Assembly: GCA_015063385.1 (NCBI GenBank) | Contig: SVUG01000012.1 | Location: 1 to 47,239 of the forward strand | From: Oscillospiraceae bacterium | GTDB taxonomy: Bacteria > Bacillota > Clostridia > Oscillospirales > CAG-272 | Length of the DNA: 47,239 nt | Reading direction: 5' to 3' | In this document: piece after piece, positions 27,073 to 35,436 of the stretch | How positions within the stretch are numbered: position 1 is the stretch's first letter | How the letters are laid out: each line of letters begins with the position of its first letter | Made by a program: the position numbers and the translations under genes | Notes under the pieces: generated by a model | Databases searched by the model: none | What the model was told of the DNA's origin: nothing | The model's input: the letters and a program-made list of their open reading frames with translations, nothing else

Positions 27073-27086
27073 AAAAAGTGTATAAT
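27059..27086 (+). promoter_or_regulatory. Promoter of the duplicated OB-fold lipoprotein gene
   Basis: TTGACA (27059-27064), 16 bases, TATAAT (27081-27086): full consensus hexamers, overlapping the stop codon of the preceding gene. Confidence 0.8.
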
Positions 27087-27130
27087 ATTATTTGTATCTT
27101 TAAATATCTATTTTAAGCGAGGATTTTATA

Positions 27131-28405
27131 ATGAAAAAACTGTTTGTTTGTTTGCTTTGCGTTGTTATGATGCTTGGTCTTGTTTCTTGCTTTAACAAGG
27201 AAGAGCCTATAACCTACGACGAGTACATGGCTGCTGAGGTTGAGTCAGAGGTCATCGTTGACATGTACGTTCAGGCTACTCAGTCATGGTGGGATAACAA
27301 GATTACCGTTTATGCCGCTGATAAGGACGGTGCTTATTTCGTTTATGATATGGCGTGCTCCGAGGCTGATGCTGCAAAGCTCACCAAGGGAACCAAGATT
27401 CGCGTGACCGGTCACAAGGCTGAGTGGGCAGGAGAGATAGAAATCGTTGATGCTACCTTCGAATTCCTTGAGAGCGATCCCTATATTGCAGAGGCTACCG
27501 ATCTTACCGCGCTTCTCGGCACTGAGGAACTCATTTCTTATCAGAATCAGCTTGCAAGCTTCGACGGTCTTTTCGTTAAGAAAATTGAGTATAAGGGCGG
27601 CGAGCGTGGCGATGATATTTACTTGACCGTCACCCATAACGGTACGGATTACGACTTCTGCGTAGAAAGATATCTCACCGATCCTGATAGCGACGTTTAC
27701 AAGGCTGTTGAGGCTCTGGAGGTAGGAGACGTTATCGACGTAGAGGGCTTCCTTTATTGGTACGAGGGCGTTAATACTCATATCACGGCAGTGACCGCAC
27801 ATGACGTTGATACTTACGCTGATTACGACGCGGCTGCTATTGACGACAGAATAGTAGCAGACGTATACGTTCAGGCTACTCAGTCCTGGTGGGACAACAA
27901 GATTACCGTTTACGCTGCTGACAATGACGGCGCATATTTCCTTTATGATATGGCTTGCTCTGAGGCTGATGCAGCAAAGCTTACCAAGGGTGCAAAGATT
28001 CGCGTGACCGGCTACAAGGCTGAATGGTCCGGCGAGGTTGAAATCGTTGACTGCCATTTTGTTGCTCTTGAGGGCGATCCTTATGTCGCTGAAGCTGTCG
28101 ATCTTACCGATAAGCTTGGAACTGACGAGCTTATTTCTTACCAGAATCAGCTTGTGCTCTTTAACGGTCTTACCGTTAAGAAGGTTGAATATAAGGGCGG
28201 CGAGCGCGGCGACGATATTTACCTTACCGTCACCTATAACGAAGCTGATTATGATTTCTGTGTTGAGAGATATCTCACGGGTCCCGATAGCGACGTTTAC
28301 AAGGCTGTTGAGGCTCTTGAGGCAGGCGATGTTATCGACGTAGAGGGCTTCCTCTATTGGTATAACGGTGCGAATCCTCACATCACCAATGTGACTGTTA
28401 AATAA
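27131..28405 (+). CDS. Lipoprotein made of two tandem 200-residue OB-fold repeats
   Basis: A 424-residue predicted surface lipoprotein: signal peptide, lipobox LVSC (Cys20), then two repeats of about 200 residues (roughly 24-223 and 224-424) that are nearly identical, for example YVQATQSWWDNKITVYAAD in both. At DNA level the copies are in exact 600-base register (27271 against 27871). Each repeat appears to hold two OB-like beta barrels, with the pattern DGAYF...L.KG..IRVTG seen also in the lipoproteins at 34076 and 35437. Such YhcR-type OB domains occur in extracellular nucleases. No catalytic motif is visible, so a nucleic-acid- or glycan-binding role is likely. It stands between its own promoter and terminator. 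Confidence 0.82.
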   Translation: MKKLFVCLLCVVMMLGLVSCFNKEEPITYDEYMAAEVESEVIVDMYVQATQSWWDNKITVYAADKDGAYFVYDMACSEADAAKLTKGTKIRVTGHKAEWAGEIEIVDATFEFLESDPYIAEATDLTALLGTEELISYQNQLASFDGLFVKKIEYKGGERGDDIYLTVTHNGTDYDFCVERYLTDPDSDVYKAVEALEVGDVIDVEGFLYWYEGVNTHITAVTAHDVDTYADYDAAAIDDRIVADVYVQATQSWWDNKITVYAADNDGAYFLYDMACSEADAAKLTKGAKIRVTGYKAEWSGEVEIVDCHFVALEGDPYVAEAVDLTDKLGTDELISYQNQLVLFNGLTVKKVEYKGGERGDDIYLTVTYNEADYDFCVERYLTGPDSDVYKAVEALEAGDVIDVEGFLYWYNGANPHITNVTVK

Positions 28406-28420
28406 TTAAGAATTTTTCAT

Positions 28421-28447
28421 AAAGAACCCGCTTTGGCGGGTTCTTTT
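28421..28447 (+). terminator. Intrinsic terminator
   Basis: AAGAACCCGC-TTTG-GCGGGTTCTT followed by TTATTTTTT. Confidence 0.9.
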
Positions 28448-28574
28448 ATTTTTTAATAGTGTCAAAATTACCAAATTATTGATTACTATTGTTGACAAAA
28501 TAATGACAAAATTTGTTAGTATTGACAAAAGTTAATAAATATATAAAAAAAGAATAGAAAAAAGCTAAAAACTG

Positions 28575-28603
28575 TTGATTTTTGAAGCCTCTGATGTTAT
28601 AAT
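28575..28603 (+). promoter_or_regulatory. Promoter of the RDD-importer 2 unit
   Basis: TTGATT (28575-28580), 17 bases, TATAAT (28598-28603). Upstream, a TTGACAAAA motif recurs at 28492 and 28522, with ATGACAAAA at 28503: possible operator repeats. Confidence 0.75.
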
Positions 28604-28657
28604 TATTGTGTAGAGTTTTGAATGGACAAGACTCGGTAAATTATTGAGAGGGAATAT

Positions 28658-29443
28658 ATGTACGATTTACAAAGGGCGGATATGTGGAAACGTATTTCAG
28701 CCTGGTTGTTTGATTTTATTATAGTTGGCATCGTCGTTGTAGGACTTGCCTTCGGCATGTCGGCTATTTTGAAATACGATTCGCATTGGGATGCGCTTGA
28801 GGACGGCTACAATAAATATGCCGCTGAATTTGGCGTTGACCTTAACATTTCTTCCGAGGATTACGCTAATCTTTCGGAAGAGGAGCTTCAAAAGTATAAT
28901 GATGCCGAGGCTGCGATACAGAGTGATGAGAAAATCAATTATCACTACAACATGGTGGTTAATCTTTCACTTCTGATAACGGTTTTCAGCATTTTGATTG
29001 CACATCTGATAGTCGAGTTTGCCGTACCGTTGTTTTTTGGAAACGGACAGACGCTAGGCAAAAAAATATTCGGTGTCGGTGTCATGAGAGTAGACGGTGT
29101 CAAGGTGTCTCCCGTGATAATGTTCGTAAGAACGATTCTTGGAAAGTGCACGACGGAAACGCTTATTCCAATAGCAATAGTTATAATGCTCCTGTTCAAC
29201 ATTATGGATATATTCGGTGTTTTGTGCCTGTTTGGATTGCTTTTGATTCAGGCGGGACTCTTGGTGTTTACGAGAGCACGAACTCCAATACACGACGTTT
29301 TGGCTCACACGGTCACTGTTGATATGGCAAGCCAGATGATATTTGATTCTCCGGAGGAGCTTATCGCGTACAAGCAAAGAATTCACCAAGAGGAAGTTCG
29401 CGATACCAGGGAAGAGCAGAATATAAAATCAGAAAATAAATAA
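28658..29443 (+). CDS. RDD family membrane protein
   Basis: A 261-residue integral membrane protein. The RDD domain starts with MWKRISAWLFDFIIVGIVV, whose Arg and Asp give the family its name. It has three or four helices and the GQTLGKKIFGVGVMRVDG segment, and the last charged part is HDVLAHTVTV. A soluble loop of about 60 residues interrupts helices 1 and 2, and a charged tail follows. RDD proteins have poorly known functions; some act in ion transport. It lies 30 bases upstream of the ATPase gene and is probably cotranscribed with importer 2. Confidence 0.88.
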   Translation: MYDLQRADMWKRISAWLFDFIIVGIVVVGLAFGMSAILKYDSHWDALEDGYNKYAAEFGVDLNISSEDYANLSEEELQKYNDAEAAIQSDEKINYHYNMVVNLSLLITVFSILIAHLIVEFAVPLFFGNGQTLGKKIFGVGVMRVDGVKVSPVIMFVRTILGKCTTETLIPIAIVIMLLFNIMDIFGVLCLFGLLLIQAGLLVFTRARTPIHDVLAHTVTVDMASQMIFDSPEELIAYKQRIHQEEVRDTREEQNIKSENK

Positions 29444-29473
29444 TAAATATATTTAACAGAAAGGCGAAACGGT

Positions 29474-30574
29474 ATGAAAATTGTTTTGCAGAATTTGACA
29501 AAGATTTTCCCTGCACGTGATAAGAAGAACGGCAAGGAAACCATCGCTGTCAGCGACTTCACATTTACCATTCCTGATGGTAAGCTCGTAGGTCTTCTTG
29601 GCCCGTCGGGCTGTGGTAAATCCACCACGCTTTATATGATAAGCGGACTTCAGGCACCCTCCGGCGGTAAGATTTTCTTCGGCGAGGATGACGTCACAGA
29701 GCTTTCTCCCGAGAACCGTGGCGTAGGTCTTGTTTTCCAGAACTACGCGCTTTATCCTCATATGACGGTAAAGCAGAATATCCTCTTCCCGCTTCAGAAT
29801 CTTCGCGGCGAGGACAAGCTCACTAAGGAGCAGATGATTGAGAGAGCATACGAGGCTGCAAGACTCGTGCAGATCGACGAGCTTATGGAGCGTAAGCCCA
29901 GCGAGCTTTCGGGCGGTCAGCAGCAGAGAGTTGCTATCGCTCGTGCGCTTGTAAAGATGCCTAAGGTTCTTCTTCTTGACGAGCCGCTTTCCAACCTTGA
30001 CGCCCGCCTTCGTCTTCAGACCCGTGAGGAGATCAGAAGAATTCAGAAGGAAACCGGCATCACCACCATCTTCGTCACTCACGACCAGGAGGAGGCAATG
30101 TCTATCTCCGATATCATCGTAGTTATGAAGCTCGGTGTCGTTCAGCAGGTTGGCGCTCCCCAGGACGTTTACGATGATCCTACCAACCTCTTCGTTGCTA
30201 AGTTCCTTGGAACTCCTCCTATCAACGTATTCAAGGGTGCAGTTAAGGGCGGCAAGCTGATTCTCGGTGAGTCAGAGGTTCTTGACGTTCCCGGCGTTGA
30301 CGACCGCGAGGTATTCGTAGGTATTCGTCCGGAGGGATTCATTCCCGACGTAAACGGTGCGCTTGAGTGCAAGCTCAACAACGTTGAGGTAATGGGCCGT
30401 GACGTGAGCGTGGTTTCTACCAACGAAGCATCTCTTAACCCCATTATCCGTTCTATCGTTGACTCGGATTATAAGATTGACAAAAACGACGAGAGCATCA
30501 AGTTCTCTCTCAAGCCTCATAAGGTATTCCTCTTTGACGTTGAAACCGAAGAAAGAATCAGATTCGAGGTGTAA
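29474..30574 (+). CDS. ABC importer ATPase, MsmK/UgpC/MalK type
   Basis: A 366-residue ATP-binding subunit. Walker A GPSGCGKST (43-51), Q-loop in VFQNYALYPHMTV, signature LSGGQQQR (145-152), Walker B VLLLDEP (165-171), H-loop VTHDQEEA, and a C-terminal TOBE domain. MsmK-type ATPases are known to serve several importers. This is the only ATPase gene near two permease pairs, so it probably powers both. Codon usage is strongly biased, like gap, which suggests high expression. It is followed after 2 bases by the MalF-type permease of importer 2. Confidence 0.95.
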   Translation: MKIVLQNLTKIFPARDKKNGKETIAVSDFTFTIPDGKLVGLLGPSGCGKSTTLYMISGLQAPSGGKIFFGEDDVTELSPENRGVGLVFQNYALYPHMTVKQNILFPLQNLRGEDKLTKEQMIERAYEAARLVQIDELMERKPSELSGGQQQRVAIARALVKMPKVLLLDEPLSNLDARLRLQTREEIRRIQKETGITTIFVTHDQEEAMSISDIIVVMKLGVVQQVGAPQDVYDDPTNLFVAKFLGTPPINVFKGAVKGGKLILGESEVLDVPGVDDREVFVGIRPEGFIPDVNGALECKLNNVEVMGRDVSVVSTNEASLNPIIRSIVDSDYKIDKNDESIKFSLKPHKVFLFDVETEERIRFEV

Positions 30575-30576
30575 TT

Positions 30577-31596
30577 ATGACTAACGAATCGGTCAAAAAT
30601 ATAAGAATCAAGTGGGACGGGTTCGTCAAGAAGATTGACGCCTTTTGCCACAAGATAAAATTCGATAGTTGGAAGGGTTGGATTTACCTTTCTCCCGCTA
30701 TCGTTCTGCTTATGATCTTCACCGTTTGGCCTATCTTCAACACCGTAAGATATGCTTTCCTTGAAGGCTATGAGGGAATGGCAGCTCTCAGCGGCAAGAC
30801 GTTTGAGGTCGGATTTGGCAACTTTGAGTACGTTCTTGGATATCAGAATTTCCAGAGGTGCTTATTCAATACAATTATACTTTGCGTATTGACTGTTCCG
30901 ATTTCCACCTTCCTTGCGCTTCTTATCGCGGTATGTCTGAACTCTATTAAGTTCCTTAACAGATTCCTTCAGACGATATACTTCCTGCCTTACGTGACGA
31001 ACTCTATTGCTATCGGTATGGTATTTGCGGCGATGTTCAATATCGTAGGCTACAACCATCAGAATATAGAAAACAGCGTTTCGCTTGGTATTGTAAACAA
31101 CGTTATACAGTTCTTCGGTGGCGAGCCGATCAACTGGATAAATATGTACTCGGGATATTGGGAAAATATCTGGGTAATGGTTATTTACATAGTTTGGAAT
31201 GCTCTTCCGTTTAAGATTCTTATTCTTCTTGGCGGTCTTCAGAGCGTAAACAAGCAGTATTACGATGCTGCAAAGATCGACTCTACTCCCAAATGGCGTG
31301 TATTTACCAAGATTACCGTTCCGCTTCTCTCTCCCATGATAGCCTACGTTGTTATCACGGGCTTCATCGGCGGATTTAAGGAGTACTCTAGTATCGTAGG
31401 TATCTTTGATGCGGATATGGGCCCTCCCGGTGATAGAGGACGACTTAACACGATGGTCGGATACATTTACGATGCGATTAACGGAGCGTCCAAGCAGTAC
31501 GGCCGCGCTAGTGCTGCTGCGATTATACTGTTCATAATTATTTTTGCTGTCACTATGGTAAATCTTTACGTCAGCAAGAAGAAGACACATTATTAA
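30577..31596 (+). CDS. ABC importer permease, MalF/UgpA type (importer 2)
   Basis: A 339-residue permease, longer at the N-terminus than its paralogue at 23680 (a soluble segment of about 30 residues before the first helix). About six helices, with the EAA-like loop YYDAAKIDSTPKWRVFTKIT followed by VPL. Near the C-terminus, NTMVGYIYDAINGASKQYGR matches the homologous NTIVGYVYDMLYGDGG in importer 1, which supports an origin by duplication of the permease-permease-binding-protein set. Confidence 0.93.
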   Translation: MTNESVKNIRIKWDGFVKKIDAFCHKIKFDSWKGWIYLSPAIVLLMIFTVWPIFNTVRYAFLEGYEGMAALSGKTFEVGFGNFEYVLGYQNFQRCLFNTIILCVLTVPISTFLALLIAVCLNSIKFLNRFLQTIYFLPYVTNSIAIGMVFAAMFNIVGYNHQNIENSVSLGIVNNVIQFFGGEPINWINMYSGYWENIWVMVIYIVWNALPFKILILLGGLQSVNKQYYDAAKIDSTPKWRVFTKITVPLLSPMIAYVVITGFIGGFKEYSSIVGIFDADMGPPGDRGRLNTMVGYIYDAINGASKQYGRASAAAIILFIIIFAVTMVNLYVSKKKTHY

Positions 31597-31606
31597 GGAG
31601 GCGCCT

Positions 31607-32545
31607 ATGTCTGAAGTTAATAGCAACTCAAATATTAACGAGGCTGTCACGCCTTCTAAAACAATCACCACAATGGTAGAGAGGGATATGAAGAAGGTTT
31701 CTAACGCCCAGCTCGTTAAGAAAATTCTTTCAAACGTCGCTATTTATCTTTTCCTGATTGCAATAGCGATAATAGTTCTTTTCCCGTTCTACTGGATGAT
31801 TATTTCCTCGCTCAAGTCGCTTGAGGAGTACAAGCTCTCGACTCCGACTCTGTTCCCCGAGAAAATAATGTTCGTGAACTATGTTAAAGCGTTTAGCCAG
31901 GGTAATCTTGGTACACTCTTTATAAACACCGTGTACGTTGGCGTGGTTTCCACCATATTCTCTCTGGTTATTACGGTTTTGTCGGCGTTTGCATTTGCGC
32001 GTCTTGAGTTCAAGGGCAAGGATACGCTCTTTGCATTGCTTCTTGCAACGATGATGATCCCCGGTGAGCTTTTCACCATCACCAACTATTCTACCGTACA
32101 CAAATTCGGTTGGATGAACACCTACACCGTACTTATCGTACCCTTCCTCGTCAGCGTATTCTACATTTATCTTTTAAAGCAGAATTTCCTGCAGATACCT
32201 AACGAGCTTTACCTTGCCGCCAAAGTTGACGGTACTAAGGACCTTAAGTATCTTTGGAAGGTTATGATTCCCTTGGCATTCCCGACGCTCATTTCCATCA
32301 CCATTCTGAAGATGATGGGCTCGTGGAACTCATATATGTGGCCTAACCTCGTTACCAAGAGCGAGAATATGCAGCTCGTCACTAACGGTCTTAGAAACGC
32401 ATTTACCGAGGCAACCAGCGGCGAGACCGACTTCCCCGTACAGATGGCAGCGGTTGCCATCGTATCCGCCCCTCTCTTCGTGGTATTCCTCTTCTTCCGT
32501 AAGTATATCATGAAGGGTGTATCCAGATCGGGTATCAAGGGTTAA
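31607..32545 (+). CDS. ABC importer permease, MalG/UgpE type (importer 2)
   Basis: A 312-residue permease with about six helices and a longer polar N-terminus than its paralogue at 24581. FPFYWMIISSLKSLEEYKLS follows the first helix; the coupling loop reads LYLAAKVDGTKDLKYLWKVM. It ends in MKGVSRSGIKG. AAGGAGG precedes the ATG. It forms the membrane channel with the preceding gene. Confidence 0.93.
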   Translation: MSEVNSNSNINEAVTPSKTITTMVERDMKKVSNAQLVKKILSNVAIYLFLIAIAIIVLFPFYWMIISSLKSLEEYKLSTPTLFPEKIMFVNYVKAFSQGNLGTLFINTVYVGVVSTIFSLVITVLSAFAFARLEFKGKDTLFALLLATMMIPGELFTITNYSTVHKFGWMNTYTVLIVPFLVSVFYIYLLKQNFLQIPNELYLAAKVDGTKDLKYLWKVMIPLAFPTLISITILKMMGSWNSYMWPNLVTKSENMQLVTNGLRNAFTEATSGETDFPVQMAAVAIVSAPLFVVFLFFRKYIMKGVSRSGIKG

Positions 32546-32615
32546 TTTTCAGGTTATTCGGCACAAGCCTTTAACACTAATAGAAATAATAAATTAAAAA
32601 GGAAGGACAAAAAAC

Positions 32616-34046
32616 ATGAAAAAGATTCTCTTAGCGCTTCTTGTTCTTGTGACCATGCTCGTTAACATGCTCGCTATGACCGGCTGTGGCCTGCTTCCCG
32701 GTAACAAGGATGACGGAAACGGAGAAGAAGAGGGTAAGGTAAACATTACCTTCTATCACACCATGGGTGCAAACCTCAGAGACGTTCTTGACGAGTACAT
32801 CCCTGAGTTTGAGGCAATGTATCCCAACATCAACGTTATTCACGAGCAGGTTGGTGGCTACGACGACGTTCGTGACACCATTTCCACCGAGCTCACCGTT
32901 GGCGAACAGCCCAACATCGCATACTGCTATCCCGACCACGTTGCTCTTTACAACGTTGCTCAGGCTGTAGTTGTTCTTGACGATTATATCGACTTTGAGG
33001 GCGACTATACGTGGAATCTTGACGGTACTACCATTTCAAATATAGGTCTTACCCAGGCTCAGAAGGACGACTTCATCCAGGGCTACTACGAGGAGGGCAG
33101 ACAGTTCGGCGACGGCAAGATGTACACTCTTCCCCTTTCCAAGTCCACCGAGGTTCTTTACTACAACAAGAAGGTATTTGCAGAGAACAACCTCACTCCT
33201 CCTACCACATGGGATGAGATGGAGGAGGTTTGCAGAATCCTCAAGGAAAAGTATCCCGATTCCATTCCTCTCGGCTACGACTCAGAGGCTAACTGGTTCA
33301 TCACTATGTGTGAGCAGCTTGACACTCCTTACACCTCTGCAACCGGCGAGCACTTCCTCTTCAACAATGCAGAAAACCGTGCATTCGTTAAGAGATTCAA
33401 GGGCTGGTTCGATAAGGACTACGTGACTACTCAGGAAATCTTCGGCGGTTACACCTCTGAAATTTTCAAGGAAACCTCCAAGCCTCAGAGGTCCTTCATG
33501 TCTATCGGTTCTTCCGCAGGTGCTACTCACCAGCGTCCCGCTAAGCTTGAGGACGGTTCCTATCCCTTCGAGGTAGGTATCACTTCTATCCCTCAGATAG
33601 ATGCAGCAAACAACGGTAAGGTTATTTCTCAGGGTCCCTCTCTTTGCATCCTTGAGAACACCAACAGAGATGAGGTTATGGCTTCCTGGCTCTTCATGAA
33701 GTTCCTCACCACCAACGTTGCTTTCCAGGCTGACTTCGGTATTGCATCCGGTTACGTTCCCGTAATCAAGTCTGTTGCACAGGATGCAACCTATGCAGAC
33801 AGTCTTGCAAAGGCTAACGGTACTACCAACATTGCAGCTCTTTCCGCTAAGGTATGTCTTGAGCAGGAAGCATTCTACTACACCTCTCCCGCGTTCAACG
33901 GTTCCTCCGCTGCACGTGACCAGGTAGGCTCTCTTATCCAGAAGTGCTTCGGTCTCTCATACACCAGCGAGGCTGATCTTGATGCACAGATCGAGGCAGC
34001 ATTCAAGGCGGCTGTTGATGAGTGCAAGTACCAGACAGGTAAATAA
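32616..34046 (+). CDS. Family 1 solute-binding lipoprotein (importer 2)
   Basis: A 476-residue binding protein with signal peptide and lipobox MTGC (Cys24). The body shows NITFYHTMGANLRDVLDEYI, CYPDHVALYN, YTLPLSKSTEVLYYNKKVF and ISQGPSLCILENTNRDEVM, features of family 1 (MalE/UgpB). It lacks the C-terminal helix of its importer 1 paralogue. Strong codon bias suggests abundance. The family usually binds oligosaccharides or glycerophosphodiesters. Here, next to secreted nucleases, a nucleotide-, nucleoside- or pentose-containing ligand is plausible but unproven. Confidence 0.92.
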   Translation: MKKILLALLVLVTMLVNMLAMTGCGLLPGNKDDGNGEEEGKVNITFYHTMGANLRDVLDEYIPEFEAMYPNINVIHEQVGGYDDVRDTISTELTVGEQPNIAYCYPDHVALYNVAQAVVVLDDYIDFEGDYTWNLDGTTISNIGLTQAQKDDFIQGYYEEGRQFGDGKMYTLPLSKSTEVLYYNKKVFAENNLTPPTTWDEMEEVCRILKEKYPDSIPLGYDSEANWFITMCEQLDTPYTSATGEHFLFNNAENRAFVKRFKGWFDKDYVTTQEIFGGYTSEIFKETSKPQRSFMSIGSSAGATHQRPAKLEDGSYPFEVGITSIPQIDAANNGKVISQGPSLCILENTNRDEVMASWLFMKFLTTNVAFQADFGIASGYVPVIKSVAQDATYADSLAKANGTTNIAALSAKVCLEQEAFYYTSPAFNGSSAARDQVGSLIQKCFGLSYTSEADLDAQIEAAFKAAVDECKYQTGK

Positions 34047-34075
34047 TTTAACTTAAGAAAGTAATTAGAATAAGT

Positions 34076-35395
34076 ATGAAGAAGCTTAATTTATTTTTAG
34101 CTTTACTTCTCCTTATATGTGTCGTTATCTCCTGTGCTTCGTGTAGGAACACGGGAGATAGCGAGCTCGTTGACTACGTCGGCGATCTCAAGCTTGATAT
34201 GTCCACCGAGTCGCTTAAGCAAGAGGTTACCGTCAAGGCGTACATAGACGGAGATACTACTCATTTCTACGTTCCCAAGTCGGTGAATGATACCGGAGTT
34301 CTGAAGGCGAGATACCTTGCTATCAATACTCCCGAGTCCACCGGTAAGATTGAGGAATGGGGAAAGAAGGCTGCTGCGTTCACCAAGTCTAAGCTTCAGA
34401 GCGCTACCAGTATTATCATTGAGTCCGATAATAACAAATGGAACGCTGATTCCACCGGTGACCGTTATCTCGTTTGGGTATGGTACAAGACCTCGGAATC
34501 AGACGATTACAGAAATCTTAACTTGGAGATTCTTCAGGAGGGCTTGGCAATAGCGTCCAACTCTTCGCAGAATCGCTACGGTGAGATCTGTATGAAGGCT
34601 ATTGCTCAGGCAAGAGAGCACGATCTCTACGTGCATTCCCAGAATCCCGACCCTGATTATCACTATGGTGAGGCTGTAGTTCTTTCCCTTAGTGAGCTCA
34701 GAGCGAATATCGAAAGCTACAACGGCACTAAGGTTGCCTTTGAGGGCATCGTCACCAAGGATTACAATAACGGTGTTTACGTTGAAGCTTACGATGAAGA
34801 AACCGGTATGTATAGCGGTATATACGTTTACTACGGCTTCAACCTTTCTTCAGGCGGTCTTGACATTCTTGTTCCCGGCAACGAGGTTAAGGTAGTTGGT
34901 ACTGTTTCTTATTACGAAACAGGTGATTCCTGGCAGGTTTCCGGTGTTGATTATAAGCCGAGAAAGCCTGACGATCCCGACAACCTTAAGAAGCTCAGCG
35001 ACGGCCACTCACCCGCATATCTTGAAACTACTGCCGAGACCTTTAATTCTAAGGTAAATCGCGTGGTAGTCGAGGAGGGCGAGGAGGTTCTCAAGGAATT
35101 TGATTATGCTAAGCTTTGTCTTGGCACCTCGATTTCTATGGAGAATCTTACGGTTACAAAAATTTACACTACCACCAATGAAGACAGCTCGTCTAAGGGT
35201 GCGATGACTCTCACCTGCAAGGTAGGAGATCTCACGGTAGACGTGCGTACAGGCGTGTTCTACGACGCAGACGGTAATCTCATTACTGAGGAATACTTTG
35301 CCGGCAAGACTATTGACGTGCAGGGTGTTATCGACTGCTTCGACGGCACGTATCAGATCAGGGTGTTCTCTCTTGGGGACATCACTATTAACTAA
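34076..35395 (+). CDS. Lipoprotein with staphylococcal-nuclease (SNase) and OB-fold domains
   Basis: A 439-residue surface lipoprotein. Lipobox VISC (Cys20). Residues 50-170 form an SNase-like (thermonuclease) domain: AYIDGDT at 55-61, R79 (equivalent to SNase Arg35), E87 in NTPE (Glu43) and R130 in GDRYLVWVW (Arg87). The three catalytic residues are thus kept, while the calcium ligand Asp40 is Asn (N84). Residues 200-290 and about 345-439 are two OB-like domains. B. subtilis YhcR combines the same domain types in a surface nuclease. The ribosome binding site is weak. Predicted extracellular DNase/RNase. Confidence 0.86.
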   Translation: MKKLNLFLALLLLICVVISCASCRNTGDSELVDYVGDLKLDMSTESLKQEVTVKAYIDGDTTHFYVPKSVNDTGVLKARYLAINTPESTGKIEEWGKKAAAFTKSKLQSATSIIIESDNNKWNADSTGDRYLVWVWYKTSESDDYRNLNLEILQEGLAIASNSSQNRYGEICMKAIAQAREHDLYVHSQNPDPDYHYGEAVVLSLSELRANIESYNGTKVAFEGIVTKDYNNGVYVEAYDEETGMYSGIYVYYGFNLSSGGLDILVPGNEVKVVGTVSYYETGDSWQVSGVDYKPRKPDDPDNLKKLSDGHSPAYLETTAETFNSKVNRVVVEEGEEVLKEFDYAKLCLGTSISMENLTVTKIYTTTNEDSSSKGAMTLTCKVGDLTVDVRTGVFYDADGNLITEEYFAGKTIDVQGVIDCFDGTYQIRVFSLGDITIN

Positions 35396-35436
35396 TGATT
35401 AAATCCACAAAAAATAAAAATAAAAAAGGAGAAATC

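Noticed and set aside
27284..28381. 365-codon minus-strand ORF
   Set aside because: Antisense shadow of the duplicated lipoprotein; its internal repeat merely mirrors the plus-strand duplication.
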